From: Paludibacter sp963678465
Lineage (GTDB): Bacteria > Bacteroidota > Bacteroidia > Bacteroidales > Paludibacteraceae
Direction of reading: 5' to 3'
Assembly: GCA_963678465.1 (NCBI GenBank)
Contig: OY782858.1
Location: 2,232,001-2,296,000, forward strand
DNA: 64,000 nt
The translations under genes were made by a program, and so were the position numbers. The notes beneath the pieces are model-generated. The model worked only from the letters and a program-made list of their open reading frames with translations, was not told the origin of the DNA and made no database searches. Below are positions 15,242 to 25,137 of the stretch, piece after piece. Position 1 is the first letter of the stretch; each line of letters opens with the position of its first letter.

Positions 15242-16510
15242 TTACAATTTTATAATCTCCACCCTTCGGTTTCTTGCTTTATTCACAGGAATATCGTTGG
15301 CAGCTATCGGATTTGTTTCTCCTGCTCCCTCAGTCGTCAATCTTGAGCTATCAATGCCAAAGTTTTTGACAAGTTCATTTTTGACTGATTCGGCTCTACG
15401 TTTCGATAAATCCAAGTTCTTTGCATCGTCGCCATCCCCATCTGTATGCCCAATAATTTTTACATTTACATCCGGATTTTCAGCCAGCACCCCGGCAATA
15501 CCCTTCAGCGTTCCGAACGATTCGGACTTTATATCTGCCTTGTTTACATCGAAAGTAATTCCGTAGGTAACCAGTTTTCCTTCGGTGATAAGTTTACTGC
15601 GGGTATCGGGAGATGCTGTTGTAACTTTGATATTAGTAACATAAGGAGTACTGTTTCTATCCCAACCCGAAAAGAGCAATTTATTCAGCTTTGTCTCTGC
15701 ATAGATATTGGTAGGTACATCGAGAACTTTTTGTCCCTGATGATAGATTCTCACTCTTCGTTTTTGAATCCATACAATAACATGATTCAGCTCTTCTGCA
15801 ATAAGAGGATTTTTCGCTCCCGTGCCGATGAGCCAGTCTTTATCTGAATCATAACCTTTTGTTTCCCATCCTTCATAGTTTGGAGAAATATGCAACCCTC
15901 TCAGCCCCGGATAAAGATCATCATTTACTTCTTTGCTACGTTCAGGATTATCCTGATATAAGGTCAGGCATGTTCCAAACTGAAAGTCTTTATCGGGAAT
16001 AATGTCGAACTCCACAATAAAATTTTCAGGAAAATTTATCTCTTTAGTATAACAATACACGGCATCCTTTCCGTTCATGTGAAGCCATTTCCCGGGAGCT
16101 ATGCTTACAGTTTTCACCTCTCCGCTGCCATTAGTTGTCCACAATGCCGGAAAATCACCAATGGCATCCTGACTGAAATCTTCGAAGAAAAGTATTTTAT
16201 CACCGGGAACAAAATCGTATTGAGTTATAGACGTAAGCTTCTGTTTCGGATGTTCTTGTTTCTCAATGATTTGTTCATCTATATCTCCCGTTGTTTTGTC
16301 TGTTTGCTTTTTATTCGATTTTGTCACTGCATCTTCGGCTTTGTCAAGTACTTTATCTGTCACTTGTTCCGCTTTTTCTTCCACTCTTTTCTCCATAGTA
16401 CGCTTTGCTGCATCTTTAGCCGCAGCCCCTACTTTATTTAGCCAACCCTGCGCGTTAGCTGCAAACGATAGTATGAAAGTCATACTTAAAAATAACATTG
16501 TTTTTTTCAT
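15242..16510 (-). CDS. OmpA-family outer membrane/peptidoglycan-binding protein
   Basis: 422 residues. Signal peptide about 1-20. Residues about 22-75 are a charged helical segment (KDAAKRTMEKRVEEKAEQVT), probably coiled coil. The middle (about 105-295) is a beta-rich, lectin-like part (IVEFDIIPDKDFQFG). The C-terminal 110 residues are an OmpA domain: VNVKIIGHTDGDGDDAKNLD, then LSKRRAESVKNELV and NKARNRRVEIIKL, with the Asp and Arg that bind diaminopimelate. It should anchor peptidoglycan to the outer membrane. No beta-barrel is evident, so it is probably periplasmic or lipid-independent. Converges on the T9SS cargo gene. Confidence 0.88.
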   Translation of the reverse strand: MKKTMLFLSMTFILSFAANAQGWLNKVGAAAKDAAKRTMEKRVEEKAEQVTDKVLDKAEDAVTKSNKKQTDKTTGDIDEQIIEKQEHPKQKLTSITQYDFVPGDKILFFEDFSQDAIGDFPALWTTNGSGEVKTVSIAPGKWLHMNGKDAVYCYTKEINFPENFIVEFDIIPDKDFQFGTCLTLYQDNPERSKEVNDDLYPGLRGLHISPNYEGWETKGYDSDKDWLIGTGAKNPLIAEELNHVIVWIQKRRVRIYHQGQKVLDVPTNIYAETKLNKLLFSGWDRNSTPYVTNIKVTTASPDTRSKLITEGKLVTYGITFDVNKADIKSESFGTLKGIAGVLAENPDVNVKIIGHTDGDGDDAKNLDLSKRRAESVKNELVKNFGIDSSRLTTEGAGETNPIAANDIPVNKARNRRVEIIKL

Positions 16511-16630
16511 ATGCTTATAATTTTAGTATTGATATTGAGGCTGAAATAAGAAAGTAATACATCGAGTATACCACTTCAAAAAGAGATTCCTGAGAAAATG
16601 GGAATGCAACATGGCATTCCCAACAAGCCC

Positions 16631-19600
16631 CTATTCATCATTTTTTAAACATCTCACAGAAAGAGCAGTATATTTATCATCTGTATAAAGAGACGTATTA
16701 CCTCCATAGTAGCCTAACTGAAAACCAGAACCTAAATCATTTCCCGAGCTCACACTTCTACTCCACCAGTACCCTCCATAACGCAAATGCATGAAATAGG
16801 CACTCATTCCATCTCTTCGTCCACCCGGCAAAGCTGTAAATCCATAGTCTAAGGCATTTCCATTAGGAGATGCCCAATGCAAAGTTCCCGTTTCTTTCAG
16901 TTTTCCACCGGCACCATTATCAGAAAATCCACCCAGGTAGTTAATAAGTATTTTCCAATCATCCTCTGTTGGAACGCGCCAACCCTCAGGAGCCAGTTTA
17001 CCGGTGTCCACTGCATACCAATTATAAAGCAAACCGTAAGTGGTTCTGTTCGTCGAATTATTACCATAAGTACTATAGCCCGGAGTTTTATAAGCATATC
17101 CCCAAATGACCGGGAGAGCTGTTCCATCGTTTAACCGGGTTGTTTTTAAGTTTTCTACCATCCATGTTTGTGTACCAATCTTTATAGTATGATACTCATT
17201 CCCGTCAACATCCTTCACTGTTGTTGCACTTTGTGTATTGAAAGTAATTACTTCGCCATAACTTATACCTGTGCTGTTTTCAGCAAAAGCACGTACGGAA
17301 TAGGTTGATGTGGCTGCAAGTTCTGCCAACTCCTGCCAGGCAGCACCATAGCCCGGAGTGAGCTCAATTACAGCAGAATTGTCAATCGTTGGCACAGAAG
17401 CACCTGAACTCCAACAAATTCCTTTGCGCAGAATGGTACCACCACCCGAAAAGACATCTGCACCCAGACTCACTGTAGTTTGGGTAACATTTTTAATAAA
17501 TGTAGTTACCACAGCCGGATAATCTTTCAGGCAACGAACTGCTAACCCGCAATTCATCGAATCCGCAGAAGCCCACGCTCCGTTTGACAAGTACAAACTC
17601 CTGTAATAGGAAGGCATACCGGGATAATCATCCGTTGTCCACCATCTGCCTTCAGATCCTCTTCCGGCAAAGACTCCTGAAGTATTTCTGTAACCTCCCG
17701 GCAAAGCCGTAAACCCACTGAAATTGGTTCCATTGGCAAGTCCCTCCATCCAATGTGCAGCTCCCGCTTCCTTTAATTTTAATGAAAAAAAGTCTTCTTC
17801 ATCAGGATCAGATGTAAGACCTTCTCGCATTACATCGAATTCTGTTTTAGTAGGAATGTGCCAACCGATTGGAGCTAATTTATTGGTCTGTATGGCGTAT
17901 TGATTATATAAATAGCCATAACTATCTTCGGGTTCAACATTATTATACATAGAATAAGCAGATGTGGTATTCGTACTCCAGTTGGCAGCATCGACCATTA
18001 AAGGAATGGCTGTGCCATCATTGAATTTTGATGTGCGCAAATCTTCGGCCAGCCAAAACTGATCTCCAATTTTTACGATATTGTAAGTATTCCCTTCCAC
18101 ATCAGTAATTGTACCCAAATCCAGAGTTTTGATAGTTTTCACTTCGCCGTAGCCGGTTCCGATACTATTGGTTGCATAAGCACGTACGTAATAGGTTGTA
18201 TTTGCAGTTAAGTCAGATACAGAACAGGAAAACAAACCTGTAAACACATCTGCATTGGAAACATGAATATCGTTAACAGTAGGTTCAGTATTTGTGCTAC
18301 TCAGACAAATTCCTCTTGCTGTTAATGTCTCACCACCGTTATCAGTGACATAACCTTCGCAACCAACCGCTGTCGACCGGGTATTTGACATCATTCGGGT
18401 TTCTACCTTCGGTGGACTGTTTTTAACACACCGAATAGATAAGCCTGTATTGGGATTTACTGAAAAAATATCAGCCCTAAGAGGATCAAAAGATGCTGCG
18501 ATTGCATAAAAATCTGCTGTTGGCGACTTTTGAACTCCCTCATTCATGTCTTTTTTTCTTATACTTGCCATCGGAGCCTTTGAGCTGGTCCAAAATTGAG
18601 TATAATTATTTATTTCAGAAAACGATCCCCAACTTCTTTGACCTGCACCTACAGCAGAAAAACCTGTCGAATCGTAACGTGCAACAGCTAGTGACTCCCA
18701 ATAAGCGGGTGAACCTGAAATGAATATCCTGGAATCGTAGGTATGGCTGCCTATCAACTCAATATAATCGTCTTCACTTGGCAAATGCCAACCTTTGGGC
18801 ACAATTTTTTCGGAGATTGCAGCGTTCCAGTTGTACAGCGCTCCATAAGGATATTTGTGCTGAATATCATTATTGTACCAACAGTACGCAGCAATAACAG
18901 TGTCTTGATTGAACCAGGTTTCAGTATCTTCGACAAGGTCGATTGATGTTCCATCGTTATAGTTGGTAGTTCGCAGGTTTTCGGCCATCCAAATCTGATT
19001 TCCAATTTTTACGGTAGGATAATGATTACCATCGCCATCGGTACAATCATAAAACACAAAGCTAACTACATCATTCTTAGTTGGTGTAAACACAAACACA
19101 TCAGCGTAATTTTCTGATTTTCCCTTTAGCTGAATATAGTCTCCGGCCCGATAATCCATCGTAATTTCCTGCTGATAAGCAGCAACAACTTTTGCTGGAA
19201 CATCAACATTAAAGCTGCTAACTGATATTGAATGATCAACAATCTCAACATTTGCCGAAGTTGCTTCAAAACTGATTGTTTTGCCCGAAAACAATTTATC
19301 ATTTGTAGCAATGTTCACAAAGCAAATGCCTTTCGGTACATTTTTGAGCTCAACAGCATTGCTTCCTTCGACCAATGCAACCGACTTTCGGTACAAAACT
19401 CTGCCCGAGACATCGACAATTTCGCACATTGCGTTTTGTGCGTAAGCCACCTTTAGTAACGCACTGCAATTTCCATTTAAAGCCGGATTCGGAAAAACGA
19501 ACAGACTTTCTTTTGTGTCTTCCGACACTGAGGTAGTACCTGTAGTTATTTGTATTAATTTCAAAACGTCAGTACCTGCGAGTCGGGCAGATGTTCCCTG

Positions 19601-19759
19601 CGTCAAATTTTTTACAAAGACCGAATCGACGGTACTGCTCATTCCGTTTGCGGCGAACTGAATGCTGAAATTCTGCGCTTTCGAAGCGGAAACAGACAAA
19701 AGCAAGAATGCTCCAAACAGACGAATAGCATTTTTAATAAAGCGTACATGTGTTTTCAT
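16631..19759 (-). CDS. Large secreted protein with three FISUMP domains
   Basis: 1,042 residues. Signal peptide about 1-28. A short beta segment (30-75) is followed by a T9SS type A-like sorting-domain fold placed near the N-terminus (about 85-165: LFVFPNPALNGN, EIVDVSGRVLYRKS). Three FISUMP domains follow (about 236-445, 550-746, 845-1042), each beginning with the same core (VKIGNQIWMAENLRT, VKIGDQFWLAEDLRT, IKIGTQTWMVENLKT) and ending in SIRCVKN or VRCLKD. Fibronectin-like linkers lie between them (about 450-545 and 750-845, TTYYVRAYATNSIGTGYGEV). FISUMP proteins are surface or secreted; their ligands are mostly unknown. Divergent from the kinase gene at 19905. Confidence 0.88.
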   Translation of the reverse strand: MKTHVRFIKNAIRLFGAFLLLSVSASKAQNFSIQFAANGMSSTVDSVFVKNLTQGTSARLAGTDVLKLIQITTGTTSVSEDTKESLFVFPNPALNGNCSALLKVAYAQNAMCEIVDVSGRVLYRKSVALVEGSNAVELKNVPKGICFVNIATNDKLFSGKTISFEATSANVEIVDHSISVSSFNVDVPAKVVAAYQQEITMDYRAGDYIQLKGKSENYADVFVFTPTKNDVVSFVFYDCTDGDGNHYPTVKIGNQIWMAENLRTTNYNDGTSIDLVEDTETWFNQDTVIAAYCWYNNDIQHKYPYGALYNWNAAISEKIVPKGWHLPSEDDYIELIGSHTYDSRIFISGSPAYWESLAVARYDSTGFSAVGAGQRSWGSFSEINNYTQFWTSSKAPMASIRKKDMNEGVQKSPTADFYAIAASFDPLRADIFSVNPNTGLSIRCVKNSPPKVETRMMSNTRSTAVGCEGYVTDNGGETLTARGICLSSTNTEPTVNDIHVSNADVFTGLFSCSVSDLTANTTYYVRAYATNSIGTGYGEVKTIKTLDLGTITDVEGNTYNIVKIGDQFWLAEDLRTSKFNDGTAIPLMVDAANWSTNTTSAYSMYNNVEPEDSYGYLYNQYAIQTNKLAPIGWHIPTKTEFDVMREGLTSDPDEEDFFSLKLKEAGAAHWMEGLANGTNFSGFTALPGGYRNTSGVFAGRGSEGRWWTTDDYPGMPSYYRSLYLSNGAWASADSMNCGLAVRCLKDYPAVVTTFIKNVTQTTVSLGADVFSGGGTILRKGICWSSGASVPTIDNSAVIELTPGYGAAWQELAELAATSTYSVRAFAENSTGISYGEVITFNTQSATTVKDVDGNEYHTIKIGTQTWMVENLKTTRLNDGTALPVIWGYAYKTPGYSTYGNNSTNRTTYGLLYNWYAVDTGKLAPEGWRVPTEDDWKILINYLGGFSDNGAGGKLKETGTLHWASPNGNALDYGFTALPGGRRDGMSAYFMHLRYGGYWWSRSVSSGNDLGSGFQLGYYGGNTSLYTDDKYTALSVRCLKNDE

Positions 19760-19836
19760 AAATCAATTTATCAAAATAAGTAATTGAAAATCATTTTTTC
19801 ACGTCACAAAATAAATGATTGAAAATAAATAAGAAT

Positions 19837-19856
19837 ACCCCCAAAAAGGGGTTTTT
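19837..19856. promoter_or_regulatory. CCCCC-AAAAA-GGGG palindrome between divergent genes
   Basis: ACCCCC (19837-19842), five A, GGGGT (19848-19852). It lies between the FISUMP gene (minus) and the kinase gene (plus), overlapping where the -33 element for the kinase promoter would be. It could be the operator of the NarL-type regulator encoded just downstream, or a hairpin; a T run follows it. Confidence 0.45.
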
Positions 19857-19874
19857 CAATTTATAGTTGCAAAT

Positions 19875-19882
19875 TATATTTG
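19875..19882 (+). promoter_or_regulatory. -7 promoter element TATATTTG of the two-component operon
   Basis: A perfect TAnnTTTG, 22 bp before the ATG at 19905. Confidence 0.6.
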
Positions 19883-19904
19883 CATCGAAAAAAATTCACT
19901 ATTT

Positions 19905-21878
19905 TTGAACTGTAAAAAACAGAATACTATGCAAGCAAAAGATTGTTTTTTGTCAGGGATTAGGTTTTATATACTACTACCTGTATTGGTATTATTCGGA
20001 TGTAATTCAAGAGAAACAAATGAGGCACCTGTTATTCCTCCTTCTCAAAACCCTGATACGCTGTTGACGCACTCAAAGAATCTGCTTTACACCTACCCCG
20101 ACAGCGCCTACCAACTAGCCGCGAAAGCCGAAGCGTTAGCAAAAGCTCAGGACAATCCACTGGCTCAGGCAAATGCTTTCAAAATGCAGGCAAGCTATTA
20201 TTCCGACATTAAAACTGATTATTTGCAAGCCACAAGATATTGCAAACTTGCAGATAGTATTTACCGAAAATACAATGGCAAAGATTTTTTACTTGGAAGA
20301 GGCGCCGTATATCACAATTTAGGCACTATAGAATTGCGACAGGGAAATTACCTGCCTGCTATAGAACTCTATACAAAAGCGCTACACCAACTTGACACTT
20401 TAAAAGATGAAAAAACACTTCCCCGCACACTGAATAACCTGTCCACCCTGTTTTCGTTTTTGAAAGATGATGCAAAATCGGAACAATATGCCCGTGAATG
20501 TTATAAAATTTCAAAAAAGAACAAAGACGATTATCTGGTATCGGTAAGCAGTGTCACACTGGCATCGGCATTGATCAATCAGGAGAAATATAATGAAGTA
20601 CCCCAACTACTCGATAACGCAAAAGCAATAGCCCTGTCAAGAAAGGACTATTATATACTTGACCTGGTATACCTGAATTATGGTGGATATTATCATTTTC
20701 ACAAGAAAGATTACAAGCAAGCCATCGAGAATTTTCAGCAGGCATTGCTTTATGCCGATAGTCTGCAAATAGGTTTTGAACAAATGCGCGCATTGATCAA
20801 CTTGTCGATGTCATATTTTACCGACAATCAGTTTGAGAGAGCAGAAACAAGCGCACAAAAAACAATTGAACTGGCAAGAAACTTACAATCGATGGACGTG
20901 GAACAACGTGCATTGAATATTTTAGCCAAGGTTGAAGCCCGAAAAAATAATTTCGATAAAGCATACAAATATCAGGATCTTTCGTACAGGCTGCGTGACA
21001 CCATCATGAATGAGAATAACAAACAACATATTAATTACCTGGAAGCCGAATTTCAAAACGAAAAAAAAGAGTTAAAAATAGACTCATTAGAAAGGCAGAA
21101 GAACCTTTACCGCATCATTAATATAGCTGTAGCTTTTATCCTTGTTTTATTCATTCTGATCTTGTATTTACGACAAAATGCCATTCGGCGTAAAAAACAG
21201 CTGGCCGAACAAAAAATTATTCAACTCGAACAGGAAAAGCAACTCGTAGCCACACAAGCCGTCCTCGATGGCGAAACCGCCGAGCGGACACGACTTGCAC
21301 GTGACCTGCATGACGGACTGGGTGGAATGCTTTCGGCTGTTAAACTCAACTTATTCGATATGAAACAAGGAGCAATTATTGAGACCGAAGATGTATCGCG
21401 TTTCGGGAAAGTGATAGAAATGCTTGACAATGCCATGCAGGAACTTCGGCGCGTGGCGCACAACATGATGCCCGAAGCCCTGTCCCGTTATGGATTAAAA
21501 GTGGCGCTTGAGGATTTCTGCAGTAGTTTTTCGAACGTTTATTTTCATTTTTACGGAGAAGAAAAAAGGCTCGACCAAAAGACAGAGACCACCTTGTATC
21601 GTTCGGTTTTCGAATTGGTTAACAATGCCGTAAAACATGCTCAGGCCGAAAATATTAACGTCCAGATCATTCAACAGCCGTACAGAATATCGATCAACGT
21701 ACAGGACAACGGAAAAGGATTCGATGCTCAGGAAGATTTAAAAGGTAGCGGCCTTCAAAACATAAAAGACCGGATCAATTCCTTAGGTGGCAGTATTCAC
21801 TTTCTTTCGTCGAAAGAAAATGGTACAGAAATAGCCATTGATGTCGACTTAAATCAGGAAGGAAATGGAAAAGATTAA
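19905..21878 (+). CDS. TPR-containing sensor histidine kinase (NarX/DesK-like, HisKA_3)
   Basis: 657 residues. The N-terminus looks like a lipoprotein or membrane anchor (LPVLVLFGCNSRE). Residues about 50-365 form tetratricopeptide repeats (for example AVYHNLGTIELRQGNYLPAI), likely a periplasmic sensing platform. A transmembrane helix spans about 403-425. Then comes a linker helix, HisKA_3 with phospho-acceptor His469 in RLARDLHDGLGG, and an ATPase domain (LVNNAVKHA, QDNGKGFD, GSGLQNIKDRI). It overlaps the response-regulator gene by 14 bp, so the two are translated together. The signal is unknown; the adjacent FISUMP gene may be a target. Confidence 0.92.
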   Translation: MNCKKQNTMQAKDCFLSGIRFYILLPVLVLFGCNSRETNEAPVIPPSQNPDTLLTHSKNLLYTYPDSAYQLAAKAEALAKAQDNPLAQANAFKMQASYYSDIKTDYLQATRYCKLADSIYRKYNGKDFLLGRGAVYHNLGTIELRQGNYLPAIELYTKALHQLDTLKDEKTLPRTLNNLSTLFSFLKDDAKSEQYARECYKISKKNKDDYLVSVSSVTLASALINQEKYNEVPQLLDNAKAIALSRKDYYILDLVYLNYGGYYHFHKKDYKQAIENFQQALLYADSLQIGFEQMRALINLSMSYFTDNQFERAETSAQKTIELARNLQSMDVEQRALNILAKVEARKNNFDKAYKYQDLSYRLRDTIMNENNKQHINYLEAEFQNEKKELKIDSLERQKNLYRIINIAVAFILVLFILILYLRQNAIRRKKQLAEQKIIQLEQEKQLVATQAVLDGETAERTRLARDLHDGLGGMLSAVKLNLFDMKQGAIIETEDVSRFGKVIEMLDNAMQELRRVAHNMMPEALSRYGLKVALEDFCSSFSNVYFHFYGEEKRLDQKTETTLYRSVFELVNNAVKHAQAENINVQIIQQPYRISINVQDNGKGFDAQEDLKGSGLQNIKDRINSLGGSIHFLSSKENGTEIAIDVDLNQEGNGKD

Positions 21879-22482
21879 ATTACTTATTGTCGATGACCAT
21901 CGCATTCTTGTGGCAGGATTGAAAAAACTGTTTGAGAACTCAGCAACAGTGCAAGTCACCGGTGTAGCTTTCAGCGGAAAAGAGTGCCGAAGTGCAATAA
22001 TAAAGGAATTGCCGGATGTAATTCTACTTGATATCAACTTACCCGATGCCAGCGGCATCGATTTGTGCAAAGAAATAAAATCACAACATCCAGAAATAAA
22101 AATCGTGGCACTTTCAAGCTTTAACGAATACGCCATTGTACGCAGGATGCTGGAAAATGGCGCATCGGGCTATGTTGTAAAAAATGCAATGCCCGAAGAA
22201 ATAAAAATGAGTGTAGAAATGGCAGCTAACAACGCATCCTTTCTTTGCGAAGAAATAGACCTGCTTATGCGAAAACGTTCCAAAAACCCTATATGGCTCA
22301 CTCCCCGCGAAAAAGAACTGCTAAAATTAATTGTGGATGGATTTACAAACCATGAAATAGCTGAAAAAATGTTTCTCGGCGTGGAAACCATCAACAGCTA
22401 TCGGAAAAATCTGCTTATAAAATTAGGTGCAAAAAACACAGCCATCCTTGTAAGGATGGCCCTGGAAGAAAAATTGGTGTAA
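21865..22482 (+). CDS. NarL/LuxR-family response regulator
   Basis: 205 residues. Receiver domain 1-120: acidic pocket Asp10-Asp11, phospho-acceptor Asp56 in VILLDINLPDASG, and the conserved lysine in GYVVKNAMPEE. The LuxR-type helix-turn-helix (about 140-205) begins LTPREKELLKLIVDGFTNHE and ends ETINSYRKNLLIKLGAKN. It is the partner of the overlapping kinase. It probably binds DNA as a dimer after phosphorylation; the CCCCC-A5-GGGG palindrome upstream of the operon is a candidate site. Confidence 0.95.
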   Translation: MEKIKLLIVDDHRILVAGLKKLFENSATVQVTGVAFSGKECRSAIIKELPDVILLDINLPDASGIDLCKEIKSQHPEIKIVALSSFNEYAIVRRMLENGASGYVVKNAMPEEIKMSVEMAANNASFLCEEIDLLMRKRSKNPIWLTPREKELLKLIVDGFTNHEIAEKMFLGVETINSYRKNLLIKLGAKNTAILVRMALEEKLV

Positions 22483-22578
22483 GCTATTAGAATCTATTTA
22501 GTCTTTCGACAAAATTATTGGGGTTTAGACCTAATAAAAAGACAGTTTTGATTTTTTATATAAATCTTCCTGTATTTA

Positions 22579-23445
22579 TTATTGCCCCATCGATCCCCCT
22601 ACAATATCGAGCAATTCGTTGGTAATGGCCTGCTGACGGGATTTGTTATACTGCATCGAAAGTTCCTGAAGAATATCGTCGGCATTATCAGTGGCAATTT
22701 GCATCGCCATTGTTCGCGCGGCATGCTCCGAAGCGCTCGAATCGAGTAAAGCAGTAAAAACTTTGAGCCGAAGTGCTTTTGGAATCAAATGCTCCAAAAC
22801 AGTGGGCAGATCGGGCTCTACGATATAATCCGTTGCCGAATGATCAGCTTTTGCTATATCAGCATTCATTGGAAGAAATGTTTCGTGCGTAAGCTCCTGA
22901 TTGCTTTTTGTATTGAAATGATAATACAAAAGATCGACTTTATCAAAATCATTATTTTCGAAACCCGACATTAAAGTATCGGCAAGCACAAGCGATTCAT
23001 TATAAGATGGTTTGTCGGTCAGGGCATCAAAATTTCCCATTACCTGATAGGCGGCTTTTTTACAAGCTTTTGATACTTGCTTGCCTACGGGATAAACAAG
23101 GATATTTTCCATGCCTAAGTGCCGGTAATTGGCAATTACATCGGCAAGCTTCTTGACCACACTGCTATTGAAACCTCCACATAAACTTGCATTGGAAGCA
23201 AAAACAACGACAGCAACTTTTTTCAGTTCACGCTTTTCGGCATACAAAGTCTCTACTTCATCGTTTGCCGAAGCCAGCAAATGCTGAAGTAAGTCCTGAA
23301 TTTTTTGCTGATAAGGATAAAAATTCTCGATGGTTCGTTGCGCCTTGCTTAGTTTGGCCGACGACACCATTTTCATGGCCGAAGTGATTTTTTGAGTCGA
23401 CTTTACCGAATTTATCCTTGATTTTATTTCCTTTAAAGAACCCAC
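22579..23445 (-). CDS. atpG: ATP synthase F1 subunit gamma
   Basis: 288 residues, normal length. MGSLKEIKSRINSVKSTQKI at the N-terminus and the C-terminal ATDNADDILQELSMQYNKSR are the two long helices that form the rotating shaft inside the alpha/beta ring. Turns proton flow through Fo into conformational change in F1. Last gene of the operon that begins with atpD; 51 bp after atpA. No strong terminator found in the 96 bp that follow. Confidence 0.97.
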   Translation of the reverse strand: MGSLKEIKSRINSVKSTQKITSAMKMVSSAKLSKAQRTIENFYPYQQKIQDLLQHLLASANDEVETLYAEKRELKKVAVVVFASNASLCGGFNSSVVKKLADVIANYRHLGMENILVYPVGKQVSKACKKAAYQVMGNFDALTDKPSYNESLVLADTLMSGFENNDFDKVDLLYYHFNTKSNQELTHETFLPMNADIAKADHSATDYIVEPDLPTVLEHLIPKALRLKVFTALLDSSASEHAARTMAMQIATDNADDILQELSMQYNKSRQQAITNELLDIVGGSMGQ

Positions 23446-23496
23446 TATTTATCTGCTATTTAGTAAAAAACTTTCAAACTAAAGGTGCAAGCGTGC

Positions 23497-25077
23497 TTAA
23501 ATTTGTTTCGCTACACGATTTGCCACCTCTTCAATAATTGCTGTCACCTCATCGTTCACAACACCTGATTTGATTACATCCAACACATCAACCCTGTGCG
23601 ACTGTTCGAGCGTCAAAAGAAACTGCTTTTGAAAATCAGGTATTTTATCTAAACTTACTTTCGATAATAAGCCGTGCGTGCCACAATACAATACGGCCAC
23701 CTGTTTCTCAATCGGCATTGGCTCATGCAGTGGCTGTACAAGTAAGCGTGTATTTTTTTGCCCTTTATCTATCGTCATGGCAGTTACCGGATCCATATCT
23801 CCACCAAACTTGGTAAAAGCTTCCAGTTCGCGGTATTGAGCCTGATCGATTTTAAGTGTACCAGCCACTTTTTTCATCGCCTTGATCTGCGCATTTCCAC
23901 CCACACGCGAAACCGAAATCCCCACGTTAATTGCCGGTCGGTTTCCCTGATTGAACAGGTCGGTATCGAGGAAAATCTGTCCATCGGTAATCGAAATCAC
24001 ATTGGTAGGAATATAAGCCGACACATCGCCCGCTTGTGTTTCAATCACCGGTAATGCTGTAAGCGATCCACCACCTTTCACTTTTCCTTTCAAACTTTCG
24101 GGAAGATCATTCATTTGCTCGGCTACCTCCTGTTGATTAATAATCTTGGCTGCACGCTCGAGCAAACGGGAATGGAGATAGAAAATATCGCCCGGATAAG
24201 CTTCGCGACCCGAAGGACGACGAAGAATCAGCGATACTTCGCGATAAGCTACGGCCTGCTTCGACAAATCATCATAAACCACCAACGCATGACGACCTGT
24301 ATCGCGAAAATACTCGCCAATGGCAGCTCCGGCAAAAGGAGCAAAATATTGTAAAGCTGCAGGATCGGAAGCATTGGCTGCTACCACCACTGTATATTCC
24401 ATAGCGCCATGCTCTTTCAGCGTATTCACGATAGAAGCCACCGTGGAGCCCTTTTGACCAATAGCCACATAGATACAATAAACAGGATTTCCAGCTTCAA
24501 AATTTTCACGCTGATTGATGATGGCGTCGATAGCGATACTTGTTTTTCCGGTTTGGCGATCGCCGATAATGAGCTCACGCTGTCCACGTCCGATAGGAAT
24601 CATAGCATCGATGGCTTTCAGTCCGGTTTGCAGCGGTTCTACCACCGGTTGACGAAAGATCACTCCGGGCGCTTTACGTTCGAGGGGCATTTCTACGGCT
24701 TCACCCATTATTTTGCCTTTACCATCTATGGCTTCGCCCAAAGGATTGATAACACGTCCCAGCATGGCTTCGCTCACCTGAATAGAAGCCACTTTACCGG
24801 TGCGTTTTACCGTATCTCCTTCTTTTATATTGCTTGTTAAGCCCAGCAAAACAGCGCCGACATTATCTTCCTCAAGATTCATTACAATGGCTTTCAAACC
24901 ATTTTCAAAAACGAGCAATTCGTTGGCTTCAGCATTATTAAGTCCGTAAATACGTACTACTCCGTCGCTCACCTGTAAAACCGTTCCGACTTCGTCGAAC
25001 TGAACAGCTGATGTAATGCCTTCGAGTTGCATCCGCAGTATTTCGGACACTTCGCTCACCTTAATATTATCTGACAT
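23497..25077 (-). CDS. atpA: ATP synthase F1 subunit alpha
   Basis: 526 residues, near the usual length. Walker A GDRQTGKT at 172-179, the family signature PAINVGISVSRVGG with the arginine finger that reaches into the beta-subunit active site, and the C-terminal helical domain. The alpha subunits carry non-catalytic nucleotide sites and regulate catalysis. Sits between atpH and atpG; 60 bp after atpH. Confidence 0.98.
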   Translation of the reverse strand: MSDNIKVSEVSEILRMQLEGITSAVQFDEVGTVLQVSDGVVRIYGLNNAEANELLVFENGLKAIVMNLEEDNVGAVLLGLTSNIKEGDTVKRTGKVASIQVSEAMLGRVINPLGEAIDGKGKIMGEAVEMPLERKAPGVIFRQPVVEPLQTGLKAIDAMIPIGRGQRELIIGDRQTGKTSIAIDAIINQRENFEAGNPVYCIYVAIGQKGSTVASIVNTLKEHGAMEYTVVVAANASDPAALQYFAPFAGAAIGEYFRDTGRHALVVYDDLSKQAVAYREVSLILRRPSGREAYPGDIFYLHSRLLERAAKIINQQEVAEQMNDLPESLKGKVKGGGSLTALPVIETQAGDVSAYIPTNVISITDGQIFLDTDLFNQGNRPAINVGISVSRVGGNAQIKAMKKVAGTLKIDQAQYRELEAFTKFGGDMDPVTAMTIDKGQKNTRLLVQPLHEPMPIEKQVAVLYCGTHGLLSKVSLDKIPDFQKQFLLTLEQSHRVDVLDVIKSGVVNDEVTAIIEEVANRVAKQI

Positions 25078-25137
25078 CCTAATTTTTATTTACAATTTTC
25101 TTATTTACGATTTACAATCTCACCGACAAAGACTGAC

